This document shows, piece by piece, positions 18,401 through 25,429 of a stretch of DNA of 64,000 nt. The notes below the pieces were generated by a model, which was not told the DNA's origin, did not search any database, and worked only from the letters and a program-made list of their open reading frames with translations. Each line of letters starts with the position of its first letter. The stretch's first letter is position 1. This stretch comes from Bacteroidota bacterium. GTDB lineage: Bacteria; Bacteroidota; Bacteroidia; Chitinophagales; Chitinophagaceae. The DNA lies in assembly GCA_018267955.1 (NCBI GenBank), contig JAFDXL010000002.1, forward strand, positions 248,001 to 312,000. The letters are read 5' to 3'. The position numbers and the translations under genes were made by a program.

Positions 18401-18794
18401 AATAGTTTGTCATAACGGTACAACGATATCTGTAGCAACAAGCCTGGTTGCGAACCACTTGTCGCATGGAGATTATTTAGGCCCTTGTACATCTTCGAAT
18501 AAAAACAACTCCGCCGGAACTGGTGGAGATAATGAAACAGGAATTGACAAATTTGAGGACCTAAAAGTGTATCCTAATCCTAACGATGGCCATTTTATTA
18601 TAGAACTGCCAGAAGGTGTGGGTGAGGGTACCGTCATTATTGCTGACGTATTTGGCAAACTGGTAAAAAAGATCTCTTTCGAACAACAATCCCAACTTGT
18701 TGTTGACCTGGGTAGTGTTGCAAATGGTGTCTACATGGTACAAGTACAGGATAATGATAAAATTTATCGCTCTATGATTACTGTGAAGAACTAG
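15429..18794 (+). CDS. Large secreted surface protein with repeat propeller region and T9SS type A sorting domain
   Basis: A 1121-residue exported protein. A Sec signal peptide (KLLTGLLLLWTTALNAQ) leads to a beta-rich N-terminal domain (about 20-200), an Ig-like segment, a metal-binding-like motif DGDGDGWGSPYNS with NNQDCNDTN (compare the MopE-type motif), then about seven repeats of about 45-50 residues (typical: YNGSAWVTVGxAGFSxG...DGTPYVVY) likely forming a propeller. Two more Ig-like domains (LCAGGIATYKV, ICPGTVTTFHV) and a SprB/PKD-like segment follow. The motif VCHNGTTISV with HLSHGDYLGPC comes before the C-terminal T9SS type A domain (KVYPNPNDGHFIIEL ... GVYMVQV). The protein should be exported through type IX secretion and held on the surface or released. 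Function unknown; adhesion or binding is plausible. Confidence 0.9.
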   Translation: MKRLYKLLTGLLLLWTTALNAQVLISASFEEQHFPPRVLLGGIPISSWGLISGSGSNWVQSNGSENYLNLHISAHNGTKMALFTSNKSNSSSQLITPFFSLNDSAICAKSVSFWIYRDSAFNTERLDVRINSNPRLPGSVLLGRAYPKATKAPVVSAGGWYQYTFAIPATFKSTTSYIIFNGISSSTGLSRIYMDDVSVDINTSSPVAALLNPYREICPGGSTSFSVSATGVMIGYQWQVYNGSTWTNLANTGIYSGANTAILSLTSATTAVNNYRYRCVVSNTCGSSISNYAGVLSVAKRTWYKDGDGDGWGSPYNSLMDCVQPAGYVLNNQDCNDTNFNQSKFSTVGVAGFSAGIVSYKHMAIDGSGTPYMVYTDHANGNKATVKKYNGSAWVTVGSAGVSAGAAQYNQIAIDAVGTPYVVYADGTNNNKAIVKKYSGSAWVTVGAAGFSTAGAEYTALAIDADGTPYVAYRDSTNNYKATVMKYNGTAWVVVGTPGFSSGSLREYICIALDKAGEPYVLYSEGQLTNMRSIIGKQIVVKRYNGTAWETVGESTMQNINSDFARLGIAPSGVPYIAYIAQSSAYGTLPAIVKRFEDTSWKAVGSTLVGSLPAYYVHYLDISVDDAGSPYLYYDLGVKKFDGTSWKLVGDVPDSLKAGADKTTYLAVDGAGVPYIAGSTKNDQAIVQKLKLVDIKPVITAQPIPDTLCAGGIATYKVVANKAYHYQWQVSTNGGSTFADVINSTFYSGATTDSLTIIAPAASYNNNQYRCVVTGTCMLTDTTVAANLLVYAPPAITSQPVNRNICPGTVTTFHVGATGTNLKFRWKVNTGSGWANVPNTGIYSGITSTTLTLHAPNASYSGYKYRCLVSGTCSPSVNSSAATLTVSTPVIVTTPIMSPNPTVTGQASNTIFLGYGPSSATLTSTVSGGTPGYAYSWTPTTGLASPAAASTLVTPLASTVYTLTATDTKGCTGSAAFNMSVVDARGTNSRVIVCHNGTTISVATSLVANHLSHGDYLGPCTSSNKNNSAGTGGDNETGIDKFEDLKVYPNPNDGHFIIELPEGVGEGTVIIADVFGKLVKKISFEQQSQLVVDLGSVANGVYMVQVQDNDKIYRSMITVKN
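16462..17490 (+). repeat. Tandem repeats of about 45 residues inside the T9SS type A protein
   Basis: The coding sequence repeats a unit built as AGFSxG-x(5)-AIDxxGTPYVVYxD-x(4)-NKAxVKKYNGSAWVTVG. The first three to four units (16462-17090) are close copies, later ones have diverged. The pattern of four short strands per unit suggests a beta-propeller. Confidence 0.8.
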
Positions 18795-18838
18795 CAAATA
18801 AAAAACGGGAAGCCTATTATTCCTGTAGCATAACAACA

Positions 18839-18870
18839 GTAAAAAGGCTTACATCTGCAAGCCTTTTTAC
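18839..18870. terminator. Terminator after the T9SS type A gene
   Basis: Inverted repeat GTAAAAAGGCTT / AAGCCTTTTTAC with an eight-base loop; A-run and T-run on the two sides allow termination of the rightward T9SS gene and of the leftward lipocalin gene. Confidence 0.8.
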
Positions 18871-18904
18871 TTTGAGTTAATGCCGGAAATGAAAATCAGC
18901 ACCC

Positions 18905-19447
18905 CTACCTATCCTGCTTCACCCATATCAGTTCGTCTACTTTATAACCTGCCTTCCGGGCAATATCCAGGTATTTATTCTTTACATCTTCTGGCATTGT
19001 TTTCTCCCTGGAGAGCAGCCATAAGTAATCCGTATTCTTGCCAGCTACCAACGCATATTTATAATCTTTGTCGAGGGCTACAACATTATATGCTGCATAG
19101 AAGGGGCCAAAAAATGATACTTTTAAGCGGGCTTCTTTTGGATCTCCCGCCGGCTTTGCCTTACCAATGCTTTCTTCCCACTTTTGCTTTTTATAGTTGT
19201 ATCCTTTATTGTCTACCCTGATGTTACCATTGTCTTTTAATGTGTAAGTAGCACTTACGTTATTGAGGTTACGCTCGTAGCGATAATCGAAACGGGCGAT
19301 CTCGTACCACGTTCCCAAATATTTGCTTTTGTCAAATGGTTTTACCGCAGTTAACCCATCGGGTATGGATTTGCCATTCATGCTACGGGCAACCAACATC
19401 AATCCCCCCAGCGCTGCCAATGATAATATAATTTTTCCCTGCTTCAT
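18905..19447 (-). CDS. blc: Lipocalin (Blc-type)
   Basis: A 180-residue lipocalin with an N-terminal hydrophobic segment (IILSLAALGGLMLVARS) that may be a signal or anchor; no lipobox cysteine is visible, unlike E. coli Blc. The family signature is DKSKYLGTWYEIARFDYRYER with the invariant G-x-W, followed by strands VSATYTLKDNGNIRV and FGPFYAAYNVVALDKDYKYALV, and the C-terminal helix with W-L-L-S-R. Bacterial lipocalins bind lipids or hydrophobic compounds at the outer membrane and are often induced in stationary phase. It shares a paired-box divergent promoter (19472-19566) with the next gene, which fits stress control. A fossil copy of its 3' end lies at 15225. Confidence 0.92.
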   Translation of the reverse strand: MKQGKIILSLAALGGLMLVARSMNGKSIPDGLTAVKPFDKSKYLGTWYEIARFDYRYERNLNNVSATYTLKDNGNIRVDNKGYNYKKQKWEESIGKAKPAGDPKEARLKVSFFGPFYAAYNVVALDKDYKYALVAGKNTDYLWLLSREKTMPEDVKNKYLDIARKAGYKVDELIWVKQDR

Positions 19448-19471
19448 GTAAACGGTTTTGTATACCTATAA

Positions 19472-19566
19472 CAATTCTATGCCATTATTGTTGCCTGTAA
19501 CCTGACGAACATCAATTATAGGTTGACAGCTATCAGCGAGCGCGGGATTTATGTATGCTATTTTAG
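19472..19566. promoter_or_regulatory. Divergent paired-box promoter, lipocalin / membrane protein
   Basis: Boxes TGACGAACATCA (19503-19514) and TGACAGCTATCA (19524-19535), 21 bp apart. Exactly 23 bp outside each box lies a -7-like element: TAGAATTG (complement of 19472-19479) for the lipocalin and TATTTTAG (19559-19566) for the rightward gene. The proximal box would then sit near -41.5. Confidence 0.8.
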
Positions 19567-19571
19567 TATCT

Positions 19572-20081
19572 ATGTCTGAAATTAGTCTCTGGCTCGATTC
19601 CTACGATGATATCTATTCTGATTTTGATTCCCGTCATTACCTGAAAAGGCGAATATCTGAGGATCTAATAGATGAATTGCAATCGTCCCTCAAATATATT
19701 CCGGGACGTACGGAAAACCTGCAACTGTTGTTGCCACATAACCAGCGTAAGATGGATATTGAGAAGGAGATCGCCTTTAGCATCAAAGAGCAATTCAACA
19801 AGCGGCTGGATATACTGAAACAATCGGCAAGAAATATATACAACAGGGGCCTAATGCTGGTGGTGATGGGAATGCTGGTGATGGCTATTGACTCGTTGAT
19901 CGCTTACAAAGGCTACAGCAGCTATCTTATGACCGTGCTGCGCATCATACTGGAACCTGCAGGCTGGTTCCTAATATGGAACGGGCTTGACTTTCTATTG
20001 TATGAGTACCGGAAAACAAAAAAGGACATCGATTTTTTCGATATCCTTTCGCAATTGAATATTCATTTTAAAGACTCCTGA
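19572..20081 (+). CDS. Uncharacterised inner-membrane protein with two transmembrane segments
   Basis: A 169-residue protein of no family I can name. The first 95 residues are soluble and helical (DLIDELQSSLKYI, KEIAFSIKEQFNKRLDILKQ), then come two membrane spans (GLMLVVMGMLVMAIDSLI and ILEPAGWFLIWNGLDFLLY) and a charged tail. I chose the ATG at 19572: the in-frame ATG at 19551 lies upstream of the predicted -7 element (19559-19566) and would not be transcribed from that promoter. With 19572 the mRNA would be leaderless or nearly so. It belongs to the paired-box regulon and is convergent with ftsH. Function unknown; a stress-related membrane role is inferred from context only. Confidence 0.75.
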   Translation: MSEISLWLDSYDDIYSDFDSRHYLKRRISEDLIDELQSSLKYIPGRTENLQLLLPHNQRKMDIEKEIAFSIKEQFNKRLDILKQSARNIYNRGLMLVVMGMLVMAIDSLIAYKGYSSYLMTVLRIILEPAGWFLIWNGLDFLLYEYRKTKKDIDFFDILSQLNIHFKDS

Positions 20082-20089
20082 AATTATCT

Positions 20090-22039
20090 TCAGGCCCCTG
20101 TTTTACCGGCAACTTGTTGAAGCGATTCTGTGCCTTCCCGTATGCCCAATATCTGTTCCAGGTCTTCTTTGTAAATGATCTCTTTGCTTAAAAGCTTATC
20201 AGCAACAGCATCCAGCTGATCCCTGTTCTCTGTCAATATGCCTTTTGCCCGGGTATATGCATCCTGTACCAGTTTCTGCGCTTCTGTATCTATCAATTGT
20301 GCAGTAGCTTCGCTGTAAGGTTTTTGAAAAGAACTTTCATAGGTGCCTGTGGAATCGTAATAGCTGATATTGCCCAGCTTATCGCTCAACCCCAGTTTCA
20401 TTACCATGCTATAAGCCTGTTTGGTAGCTTTCTCCAGGTCGTCTAATGCACCGGAAGATATTTCATTAAACACCACTTCCTCTGCCGCCCTGCCGGCGAG
20501 GGCAGCACACAGTTGATCCAGGAACTGATCGCGGGTAATGATCTGCCTTTCTTCCGGCAAATACCATGCACCCCCCAGAGATTTACCCCGTGGTATTATT
20601 GATACTTTTACGAGAGGGTCTACATGCTTCAGCTTCCAGCTAACCACGGCATGACCACCCTCATGAAAAGCTATTCTCTTCTTTTCTGCAGGCGTAATGA
20701 TCTTGGTCTTTTTTTCAAGACCCGCTACCACCCTATCTATCGCATCAAAGAAATCTTTTTTCTCAACAGCTTCTTTCTTTTGTCTTGCGGCCATTAAGGC
20801 TGCTTCATTGCAAACATTGGCAATATCTGCACCTGAGAAACCCGGAGTTTGCGCAGCAAGGAACATACTATCTACATCATTTGCCAATATCAAAGGCTTC
20901 AGATGTACTTTAAAAATAGCGTTACGTTCTTCTTTATTGGGCAATTCCAAATAAATGTGCCTGTCGAACCTGCCGGCCCTTAGCAGGGCAGCATCCAGGA
21001 TATCTGCCCGGTTAGTCGCCGCCATTACTATGACGCCTGTGTTAGGATCAAAGCCATCCATTTCTGACAGCAACTGGTTGAGGGTACTTTCCCTTTCATC
21101 ATTTACCTGTATAGAAACAGCCTTGCCCCTTACCCTGCCTATTGTATCAATTTCATCTATGAATATGATGCTGGGTGCTTTTGCTTTGGCACGGTCAAAA
21201 AGATCACGGACACGTGATGCACCTACACCAACAAATAACTCTATAAACTCTGAACCTGACAGAGAGAAGAATGGCACCGCTGCCTCTCCTGCCACAGCCT
21301 TAGCAAGCAAAGTTTTACCGGTACCGGGAGGGCCCACCAGCAATACACCTTTGGGTATCTTGGCGCCCAGTTTTGTGAAGTTGCCCGGCTGCTTCAGAAA
21401 GGAAACTATCTCCATCACTTCTGTCTTGGCCTCTTCGTAGCCGGCAACATCTTTAAATGTGAATGGACTGGTCTTACTTTCTCCATATTCCTCGGCATGC
21501 GATTTACTGAAATCAATTGCAGCGGCGCCACTGCCCAATGCACTACCCCTGCCGGACACCCAAAACCAAAACAGCAATAACAATCCAAGGGGCAGTAACC
21601 AGGATGATACCGTCTGCCATGAATTGCTTTTGCTGATGTAGGTGATCGGTGGCTCGTACTTTTCATTGTCGCCGGTAAAAACATCTGCCATATTCTTTTC
21701 AAATGCATCTACAGAGCCAATTGTAAAGTAGTATTGCGGTTCCCCGGCAGCTTTCTTGGTCAGAGAACCGAGGTCGCTGTATTCCTTCTTTTTCAGGCTG
21801 TCGAACTTTATATACACCAGTACTTTTTCTTTATTCAGCACTTCTATCCTGTCTACATCGCGTGCACGCAGCATATTATCTTTGAATCGATGCCAGCTTA
21901 TCTCCTTATAGCCACCTTCATTCCTTGCCAGGAAGTAGGTAAATACGATATTGACCAGCAATAAGGCTACTATCCAGATCACCCAGCGTGTTACCCGGGA
22001 GCGCCCGGTTTTTCTATTATCCTGTTGAGCATCGTTCAT
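20090..22039 (-). CDS. ftsH: ATP-dependent zinc metalloprotease FtsH
   Basis: A membrane-bound AAA protease that degrades misfolded and short-lived proteins. From the ATG at 22039 it has 649 residues: a first membrane span ([19 protein letters not shown]), a periplasmic domain, a second span ([15 protein letters not shown]), the AAA domain with Walker A GPPGTGKT (236-243), Walker B IIFIDEID, second region of homology ending LLRAGRFDR (usually LLRPGRFDR), and the zinc motif HEGGH (459-463). An ATG at 22078 would add 13 residues but lies upstream of the -7 element at 22067-22074, so 22039 is preferred. Divergent from hsp20 through a shared paired-box region, it is likely the stress-regulated FtsH copy. 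Confidence 0.95.
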   Translation of the reverse strand: MNDAQQDNRKTGRSRVTRWVIWIVALLLVNIVFTYFLARNEGGYKEISWHRFKDNMLRARDVDRIEVLNKEKVLVYIKFDSLKKKEYSDLGSLTKKAAGEPQYYFTIGSVDAFEKNMADVFTGDNEKYEPPITYISKSNSWQTVSSWLLPLGLLLLFWFWVSGRGSALGSGAAAIDFSKSHAEEYGESKTSPFTFKDVAGYEEAKTEVMEIVSFLKQPGNFTKLGAKIPKGVLLVGPPGTGKTLLAKAVAGEAAVPFFSLSGSEFIELFVGVGASRVRDLFDRAKAKAPSIIFIDEIDTIGRVRGKAVSIQVNDERESTLNQLLSEMDGFDPNTGVIVMAATNRADILDAALLRAGRFDRHIYLELPNKEERNAIFKVHLKPLILANDVDSMFLAAQTPGFSGADIANVCNEAALMAARQKKEAVEKKDFFDAIDRVVAGLEKKTKIITPAEKKRIAFHEGGHAVVSWKLKHVDPLVKVSIIPRGKSLGGAWYLPEERQIITRDQFLDQLCAALAGRAAEEVVFNEISSGALDDLEKATKQAYSMVMKLGLSDKLGNISYYDSTGTYESSFQKPYSEATAQLIDTEAQKLVQDAYTRAKGILTENRDQLDAVADKLLSKEIIYKEDLEQILGIREGTESLQQVAGKTGA

Positions 22040-22066
22040 GATTGGCAAGCGGTTTTTAAACTTTCT

Positions 22067-22162
22067 CAAAACTATCATTAAGACAAAACGCCCCTGCTGA
22101 TAAACATCAGATTATGTATTGACAGCTATCATTGATGTCGTTTAATAACGACGTTACTTTTG
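22067..22162. promoter_or_regulatory. Divergent paired-box promoter, ftsH / hsp20
   Basis: Boxes TGATAAACATCA (22098-22109) and TGACAGCTATCA (22120-22131), 22 bp apart. TAGTTTTG (complement of 22067-22074) and TACTTTTG (22155-22162) each lie exactly 23 bp outside a box, both matching TAnnTTTG. An additional hairpin GTCGTT-TAAT-AACGAC (22137-22152) lies between the box and the hsp20 -7 element. Confidence 0.88.
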
Positions 22163-22197
22163 ACCAACATTATTCAACAATCAAAAAAATTATTACC

Positions 22198-22635
22198 ATG
22201 TCAGTAAAATCTTTGGCAAGAACAAACGGACTATCCTCCGTATTAAGCGATTTCTTTGAACCATGGGGCGAATGGTTCCAGAACGGATTCGCAGACAAAT
22301 CATTGACATTACCTGCTGTAAACATTACAGAAACAGACAAGGAGTATAAACTCTCTTTGGCTGCGCCCGGACTCGACAAAAAGGACTTTAACGTAGATGT
22401 TGATGGCAACCTTCTGACCATCAGTGCAGAAAAAGAAAAAAGCTCAGAAGAAAAAGACAAGAACTATACCCGTAAAGAGTATAACTATTCTTCTTTCTCC
22501 CGCTGCTTTACCCTGCCAGAAGAAGTGAGCAAGGAAAAGATAGATGCCAGCTACCAGGATGGTGTGCTAAATCTTGTATTGCCTAAAAATGAGAAGGCTA
22601 CAAACAACAAGAAAAAGACGATCAACGTAAAGTGA
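22198..22635 (+). CDS. Small heat-shock protein, Hsp20/alpha-crystallin family
   Basis: A 145-residue ATP-independent chaperone that holds unfolding proteins. The alpha-crystallin domain spans about residues 37-135: LPAVNITETDKEYKLSLAAP, then LDKKDFNVDVDGNLLTISAE, and the conserved ASYQDGVLNLVLPK near the end, followed by a K-rich tail. The start at 22198 is chosen because the alternative at 22132 directly abuts the regulatory box and lies upstream of the -7 element. The leader is about 30 nt. It is divergent from ftsH and both read from one paired-box region, so chaperone and protease would be induced together. A strong terminator follows. Confidence 0.95.
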   Translation: MSVKSLARTNGLSSVLSDFFEPWGEWFQNGFADKSLTLPAVNITETDKEYKLSLAAPGLDKKDFNVDVDGNLLTISAEKEKSSEEKDKNYTRKEYNYSSFSRCFTLPEEVSKEKIDASYQDGVLNLVLPKNEKATNNKKKTINVK

Positions 22636-22650
22636 TTCTTTGATTATTAT

Positions 22651-22686
22651 AAAATAGCGCTCCCGAAAATCGGGAGCGCTATTTTA
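22651..22686. terminator. Terminator after hsp20
   Basis: Perfect stem TAGCGCTCCCGA / TCGGGAGCGCTA with A-run before and T-run after; bidirectional, it also serves the leftward gene that ends at 22742. Confidence 0.9.
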
Positions 22687-22741
22687 TTTATGGAAGGCTA
22701 TAATAAACAGGTATTGAGCGTGTACCCAATACCTGTTACCA

Positions 22742-23833
22742 TCAATAATATTTGAGAAGGGCGATGTGCTGATAATCATTTAGCGCACCTTCATCTACAA
22801 ATACCACTTCGCCACCATTCTGCAGCACCGTTACCATAACATCGTCTACCGCATCTGAAATATGCTGAGCGGCTGCCTTTGTGATGTCATCAGCATGAAT
22901 GATCTTCTCTTTGCTTTCGTAGTAGGCAGGATACATAAAATTGCGCTCAACGACCAATACCCTGCCCTGTTTTTCGCTTGCAGATTTCCATACCTGTTCT
23001 ATGCCAAAATCGAGTTTATTCGCGTTCAGCGCTTTTTCAATTTCTTTCAGCCATTTGTTAGTGTATTGCATCTTAAGTTCATCTTCATACGGCTTTAGTA
23101 TTTGCTGCATTTCAGCAATGGTAGTATTGTCATAGTTGCCGTGTATAGTGCCGGCGATCGACGATGTATTTTGGCTAACACTTTTAAAGTGACCTATTAA
23201 ACGGTCTACCCCGATCAATACCAGCGGTTCGTTACGGGTCTTTAACAATTTCGATACAGCCTTATCTGCTTCTTTCAAAAACTTATCCTGTAGTATTTCC
23301 TTATGCTTGTCAGGATCTGAAAAATTGGCCACTTCGCCGGGCATATCCAATTCGTACGCTTCTATCCTATCTGCCATATCCAGCTTTATAGGCTGTAAAT
23401 AGCCGGGCATTCCTTCGAATGCCTTCACTACCTTACCGGTGAGTAGCAATACCAGGTATTTTATGGAGTTGGTATTGGCATACACCAGGTCGCGTACCTC
23501 AAAAGATTCATTGATGACTATTTTATCTTCTACAGGCACCTGCAAATGGAAAACTTTAGATAACAATGGAGAAACAAATATGGCTGTAGTAATAGTAGCT
23601 GTTTCATAATTGAAATCATCCACAATATTGGCCAGCTTGTTGAACACCGGCATCCATTGGGTTTCCGGATATTTATTATGAAGGTTTCTTTTCACATCGT
23701 CAACGGCAATTTTTAGCTTATGCGCTAATTCGGCTTTCAGCCCGATTTCCGGTTTTATTGACACAATGATGGATACCATTGGGAAGTATTTCACTGCATT
23801 GATCACCTGCAGTTCTTCGGCAGAAAATTTCAT
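22742..23833 (-). CDS. Bacterial archaeo-eukaryotic release factor (baeRF)-like protein
   Basis: A 363-residue protein related to eRF1/Pelota-type release factors as found in bacteria (baeRF families). The N-terminal part (KYFPMVSIIVSIKPE, RNLHNKYPE) resembles baeRF domain 1. The middle part YLVLLLTGKVVKAFEG, then LVLIGVDRLIGHFKSVS, has the RNase H-like core, and the end MVTVLQNGGEVVFVDEGAL is the typical last strand-turn of the L7Ae-like domain. baeRF proteins are thought to act on stalled or hibernating ribosomes, but this is not settled. It is the third gene of a leftward operon with two small proteins under a paired-box promoter, which places a ribosome-related factor in the stress regulon. 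Confidence 0.75.
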   Translation of the reverse strand: MKFSAEELQVINAVKYFPMVSIIVSIKPEIGLKAELAHKLKIAVDDVKRNLHNKYPETQWMPVFNKLANIVDDFNYETATITTAIFVSPLLSKVFHLQVPVEDKIVINESFEVRDLVYANTNSIKYLVLLLTGKVVKAFEGMPGYLQPIKLDMADRIEAYELDMPGEVANFSDPDKHKEILQDKFLKEADKAVSKLLKTRNEPLVLIGVDRLIGHFKSVSQNTSSIAGTIHGNYDNTTIAEMQQILKPYEDELKMQYTNKWLKEIEKALNANKLDFGIEQVWKSASEKQGRVLVVERNFMYPAYYESKEKIIHADDITKAAAQHISDAVDDVMVTVLQNGGEVVFVDEGALNDYQHIALLKYY

Positions 23834-23865
23834 GAGTATTTCAATTTAAAAGATGAACAACTTTT

Positions 23866-24033
23866 TCAGATAGCAATCATGCCTCTTTGAATGAATATGC
23901 GGTACAATTGCATAAGCACATAAGCGACAATCTGTTTTAGGTACCTATAACCTAATAGCAATGTCATGGCAGTTACGAACCATTCTGCCAGTTCGTATAT
24001 CTTCTGCTTGTCAACAAGGATTTGCGCGTTCAT
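23866..24033 (-). CDS. Small hydrophobic protein (55 residues)
   Basis: A 55-residue frame starting ATG at 24033. After a polar N-terminus (MNAQILVDKQKIYELAEW) it has a continuous hydrophobic and amphipathic stretch (FVTAMTLLLGYRYLKQIVAYVLMQLY) that could span or line a membrane. It lies 12 bases after the proline-rich small gene and 32 bases before the baeRF-like gene, all on the minus strand, so it fits as the middle gene of that operon. No family recognised. Support comes from spacing, a sensible start and composition; a chance frame is possible. Confidence 0.5.
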   Translation of the reverse strand: MNAQILVDKQKIYELAEWFVTAMTLLLGYRYLKQIVAYVLMQLYRIFIQRGMIAI

Positions 24034-24045
24034 AACTGTATATTT

Positions 24046-24240
24046 TTAGAGGTTTTGTTTTTGGGGTGGTACTTCCTGCGGCTTGCCGGGCATGTATGGC
24101 TTTTCTTCAGGATGGATCTCCGGTTGTCGTGGTTCAGCCGGGGCATCAGGCACATCTTTACCAGGCAATTCGGGCTTCTTTTCCGGTTTTGGCAATTCTT
24201 CAGGATGCTTTTCTTGTGCTAATAGTACTGCTAAGTTCAT
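24046..24240 (-). CDS. Small proline- and glutamate-rich protein (64 residues)
   Basis: A 64-residue protein from the ATG at 24240, beginning MNLAVLLAQEKHPEEL and continuing as an extended P/E/K-rich chain (PKPEKKPELPGK, EIHPEEKPYMPGK). It has no predicted fold and no signal peptide. A longer frame to 24333 would run through both regulatory boxes and the -7 element, so the internal start is correct. It heads the leftward operon with the 55-residue protein and the baeRF-like gene. Proline-rich proteins of this size are, to my recollection, seen in other Chitinophagaceae; function unknown. Confidence 0.6.
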   Translation of the reverse strand: MNLAVLLAQEKHPEELPKPEKKPELPGKDVPDAPAEPRQPEIHPEEKPYMPGKPQEVPPQKQNL

Positions 24241-24256
24241 GGCATATTCTTTCCTG

Positions 24257-24351
24257 CAAAGTACTTCCCGCCCTTGCCATTTTTTCTGACATACATCATT
24301 TTTACATCTGACAGGTATCAGCCGGTTTTGCAATTGTCCATGCTAAGTTTG
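24257..24351. promoter_or_regulatory. Divergent paired-box promoter, small-protein/baeRF operon and universal stress protein
   Basis: Boxes TGACATACATCA (24287-24298) and TGACAGGTATCA (24309-24320), 22 bp apart. Leftward, TACTTTG (complement of 24257-24263) lies 23 bp away; rightward, TAAGTTTG (24344-24351) lies 23 bp away. Confidence 0.87.
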
Positions 24352-24392
24352 CTTTGCTATAAGCATCTTTCCCAATTCAAATCAGTACAGTC

Positions 24393-25175
24393 ATGAAAAT
24401 CTTACTGGCTACAAATAGCACTGGCATCAACGCCGCCTCTACAGACCTGGCATGTTATCTTGCCAACCTGACCCGATCGACACTAACTGGTGTATTTCTT
24501 GAAGAAGAAGATGGGTACCTGATACCGGAAATATTGACTGTTAAAAATGAACAGAATAACTGCGATCATTGTATATCGCGGTTTAAGGAAGCGTGCATTG
24601 CCAGGGAAACGAAACACATTATACATAGAGACAAAGGAGTGCCTCTGGAAGAATTATTGATAGAAAGCAGGTTTGCAGATGTGCTGGTAATAGACCCTTT
24701 GCTATCATTCTCTAAATACAACCTGGAGAACCCCAGTGGCTTTGTAAAAAAAGTATTGAAGTATGCTGAATGCCCGGTGATGATTGCACCGGAGCAATTC
24801 AATGAGATAACCGACCTGGTTTTTACCTATGATGGCGAAGAATCATCGATGTTCGCCATCAAGCAGTTTACCTATCTATTCCCCCAGTTTAGCGGCTCTG
24901 GCGTTACCATACTGGAAGGTAACAATGCGGGTAACAATAATACCCAAAAGCATAGCATACACGAATGGCTGCAGGATCATTATACGAATGTTACATTCAA
25001 AACCAAGACAGGCGATAGCTATATCAGCTTGCTGGAAGGGACACTGGAAGAGGAAAAAGGATTGATTGTAATGGGTGCCTACGGCCGAAACCTGCTTTCT
25101 ACGCTCCTGCGCCAAAGCCATAGCGATAACCTGATAAAATCTGTACAATCACCATTATTCATCGCCCATAAATAA
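24393..25175 (+). CDS. Universal stress protein, two-domain UspA family
   Basis: A 260-residue protein made of two UspA-like halves. The first begins MKILLATNSTGINAAS and ends SGFVKKVLKYAECPVMIAPEQ; the second begins DLVFTYDGEESSMFAIKQF and ends with the nucleotide-binding-type loop VMGAYGRNLLSTLLRQSHSDNLIKSVQSPLFIAHK (G-x2-G-R-x9-S pattern). UspA proteins help survival in growth arrest and under low oxygen. It starts about 40 bases past a TAAGTTTG element with paired boxes and is followed after six bases by a small conserved gene. A second, diverged copy lies at 35502, under the same promoter type. Confidence 0.92.
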   Translation: MKILLATNSTGINAASTDLACYLANLTRSTLTGVFLEEEDGYLIPEILTVKNEQNNCDHCISRFKEACIARETKHIIHRDKGVPLEELLIESRFADVLVIDPLLSFSKYNLENPSGFVKKVLKYAECPVMIAPEQFNEITDLVFTYDGEESSMFAIKQFTYLFPQFSGSGVTILEGNNAGNNNTQKHSIHEWLQDHYTNVTFKTKTGDSYISLLEGTLEEEKGLIVMGAYGRNLLSTLLRQSHSDNLIKSVQSPLFIAHK

Positions 25176-25181
25176 CGTATC

Positions 25182-25367
25182 ATGGCTGCCAATAAAATCA
25201 ACAAAGAATGGCATGAGAGGAATCCAATGCCTGAAGAGCCAACCCTGGAACAGCTGATTACCTGGCATGTATTGCATGCGCGACATTGCGGGTGCCGGAA
25301 GATACCCGCCAGGCTAATGGAGATCATTAAACAAAGGAACATAAAGATATTCGAAGAAGAACCCTGA
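25182..25367 (+). CDS. Small conserved protein with histidine/cysteine cluster
   Basis: A 61-residue soluble protein: KEWHERNPMPEEPTLEQLITWHVLHARHCGCRKIPARLMEI. The W-H-x3-N-P-M-P start and the H-C-G-C-R cluster give a compact set of possible metal ligands (two cysteines, four histidines). I do not know its function. It follows the universal stress gene by six bases, so it is in the same operon and regulon, and a terminator lies just after it. Confidence 0.7.
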   Translation: MAANKINKEWHERNPMPEEPTLEQLITWHVLHARHCGCRKIPARLMEIIKQRNIKIFEEEP

Positions 25368-25387
25368 GATAACATCAACAAAAAACA

Positions 25388-25413
25388 AAGGGAATAGCCA
25401 GCTATTCCCTTTT
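25388..25413. terminator. Terminator between converging usp operon and DUF6600 gene
   Basis: Stem AAAGGGAATAG / CTATTCCCTTT with a short CCAG-type loop and a T-run on the right side. It serves both converging units. Confidence 0.85.
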
Positions 25414-25429
25414 TCGTGTTTTCTATTAT

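Noticed and set aside
20955..21440. Plus-strand open frame of 161 codons inside ftsH
   Set aside because: Antisense shadow of the AAA domain; no domain and no separate promoter.
23868..23879. AGATAGCAATCA as another regulatory box (complement TGATTGCTATCT) before the baeRF-like gene
   Set aside because: One half does not match, no partner lies at 22 bp on either side, and it overlaps the end of the 55-residue frame; the gene is better explained by the operon promoter at 24257-24351.
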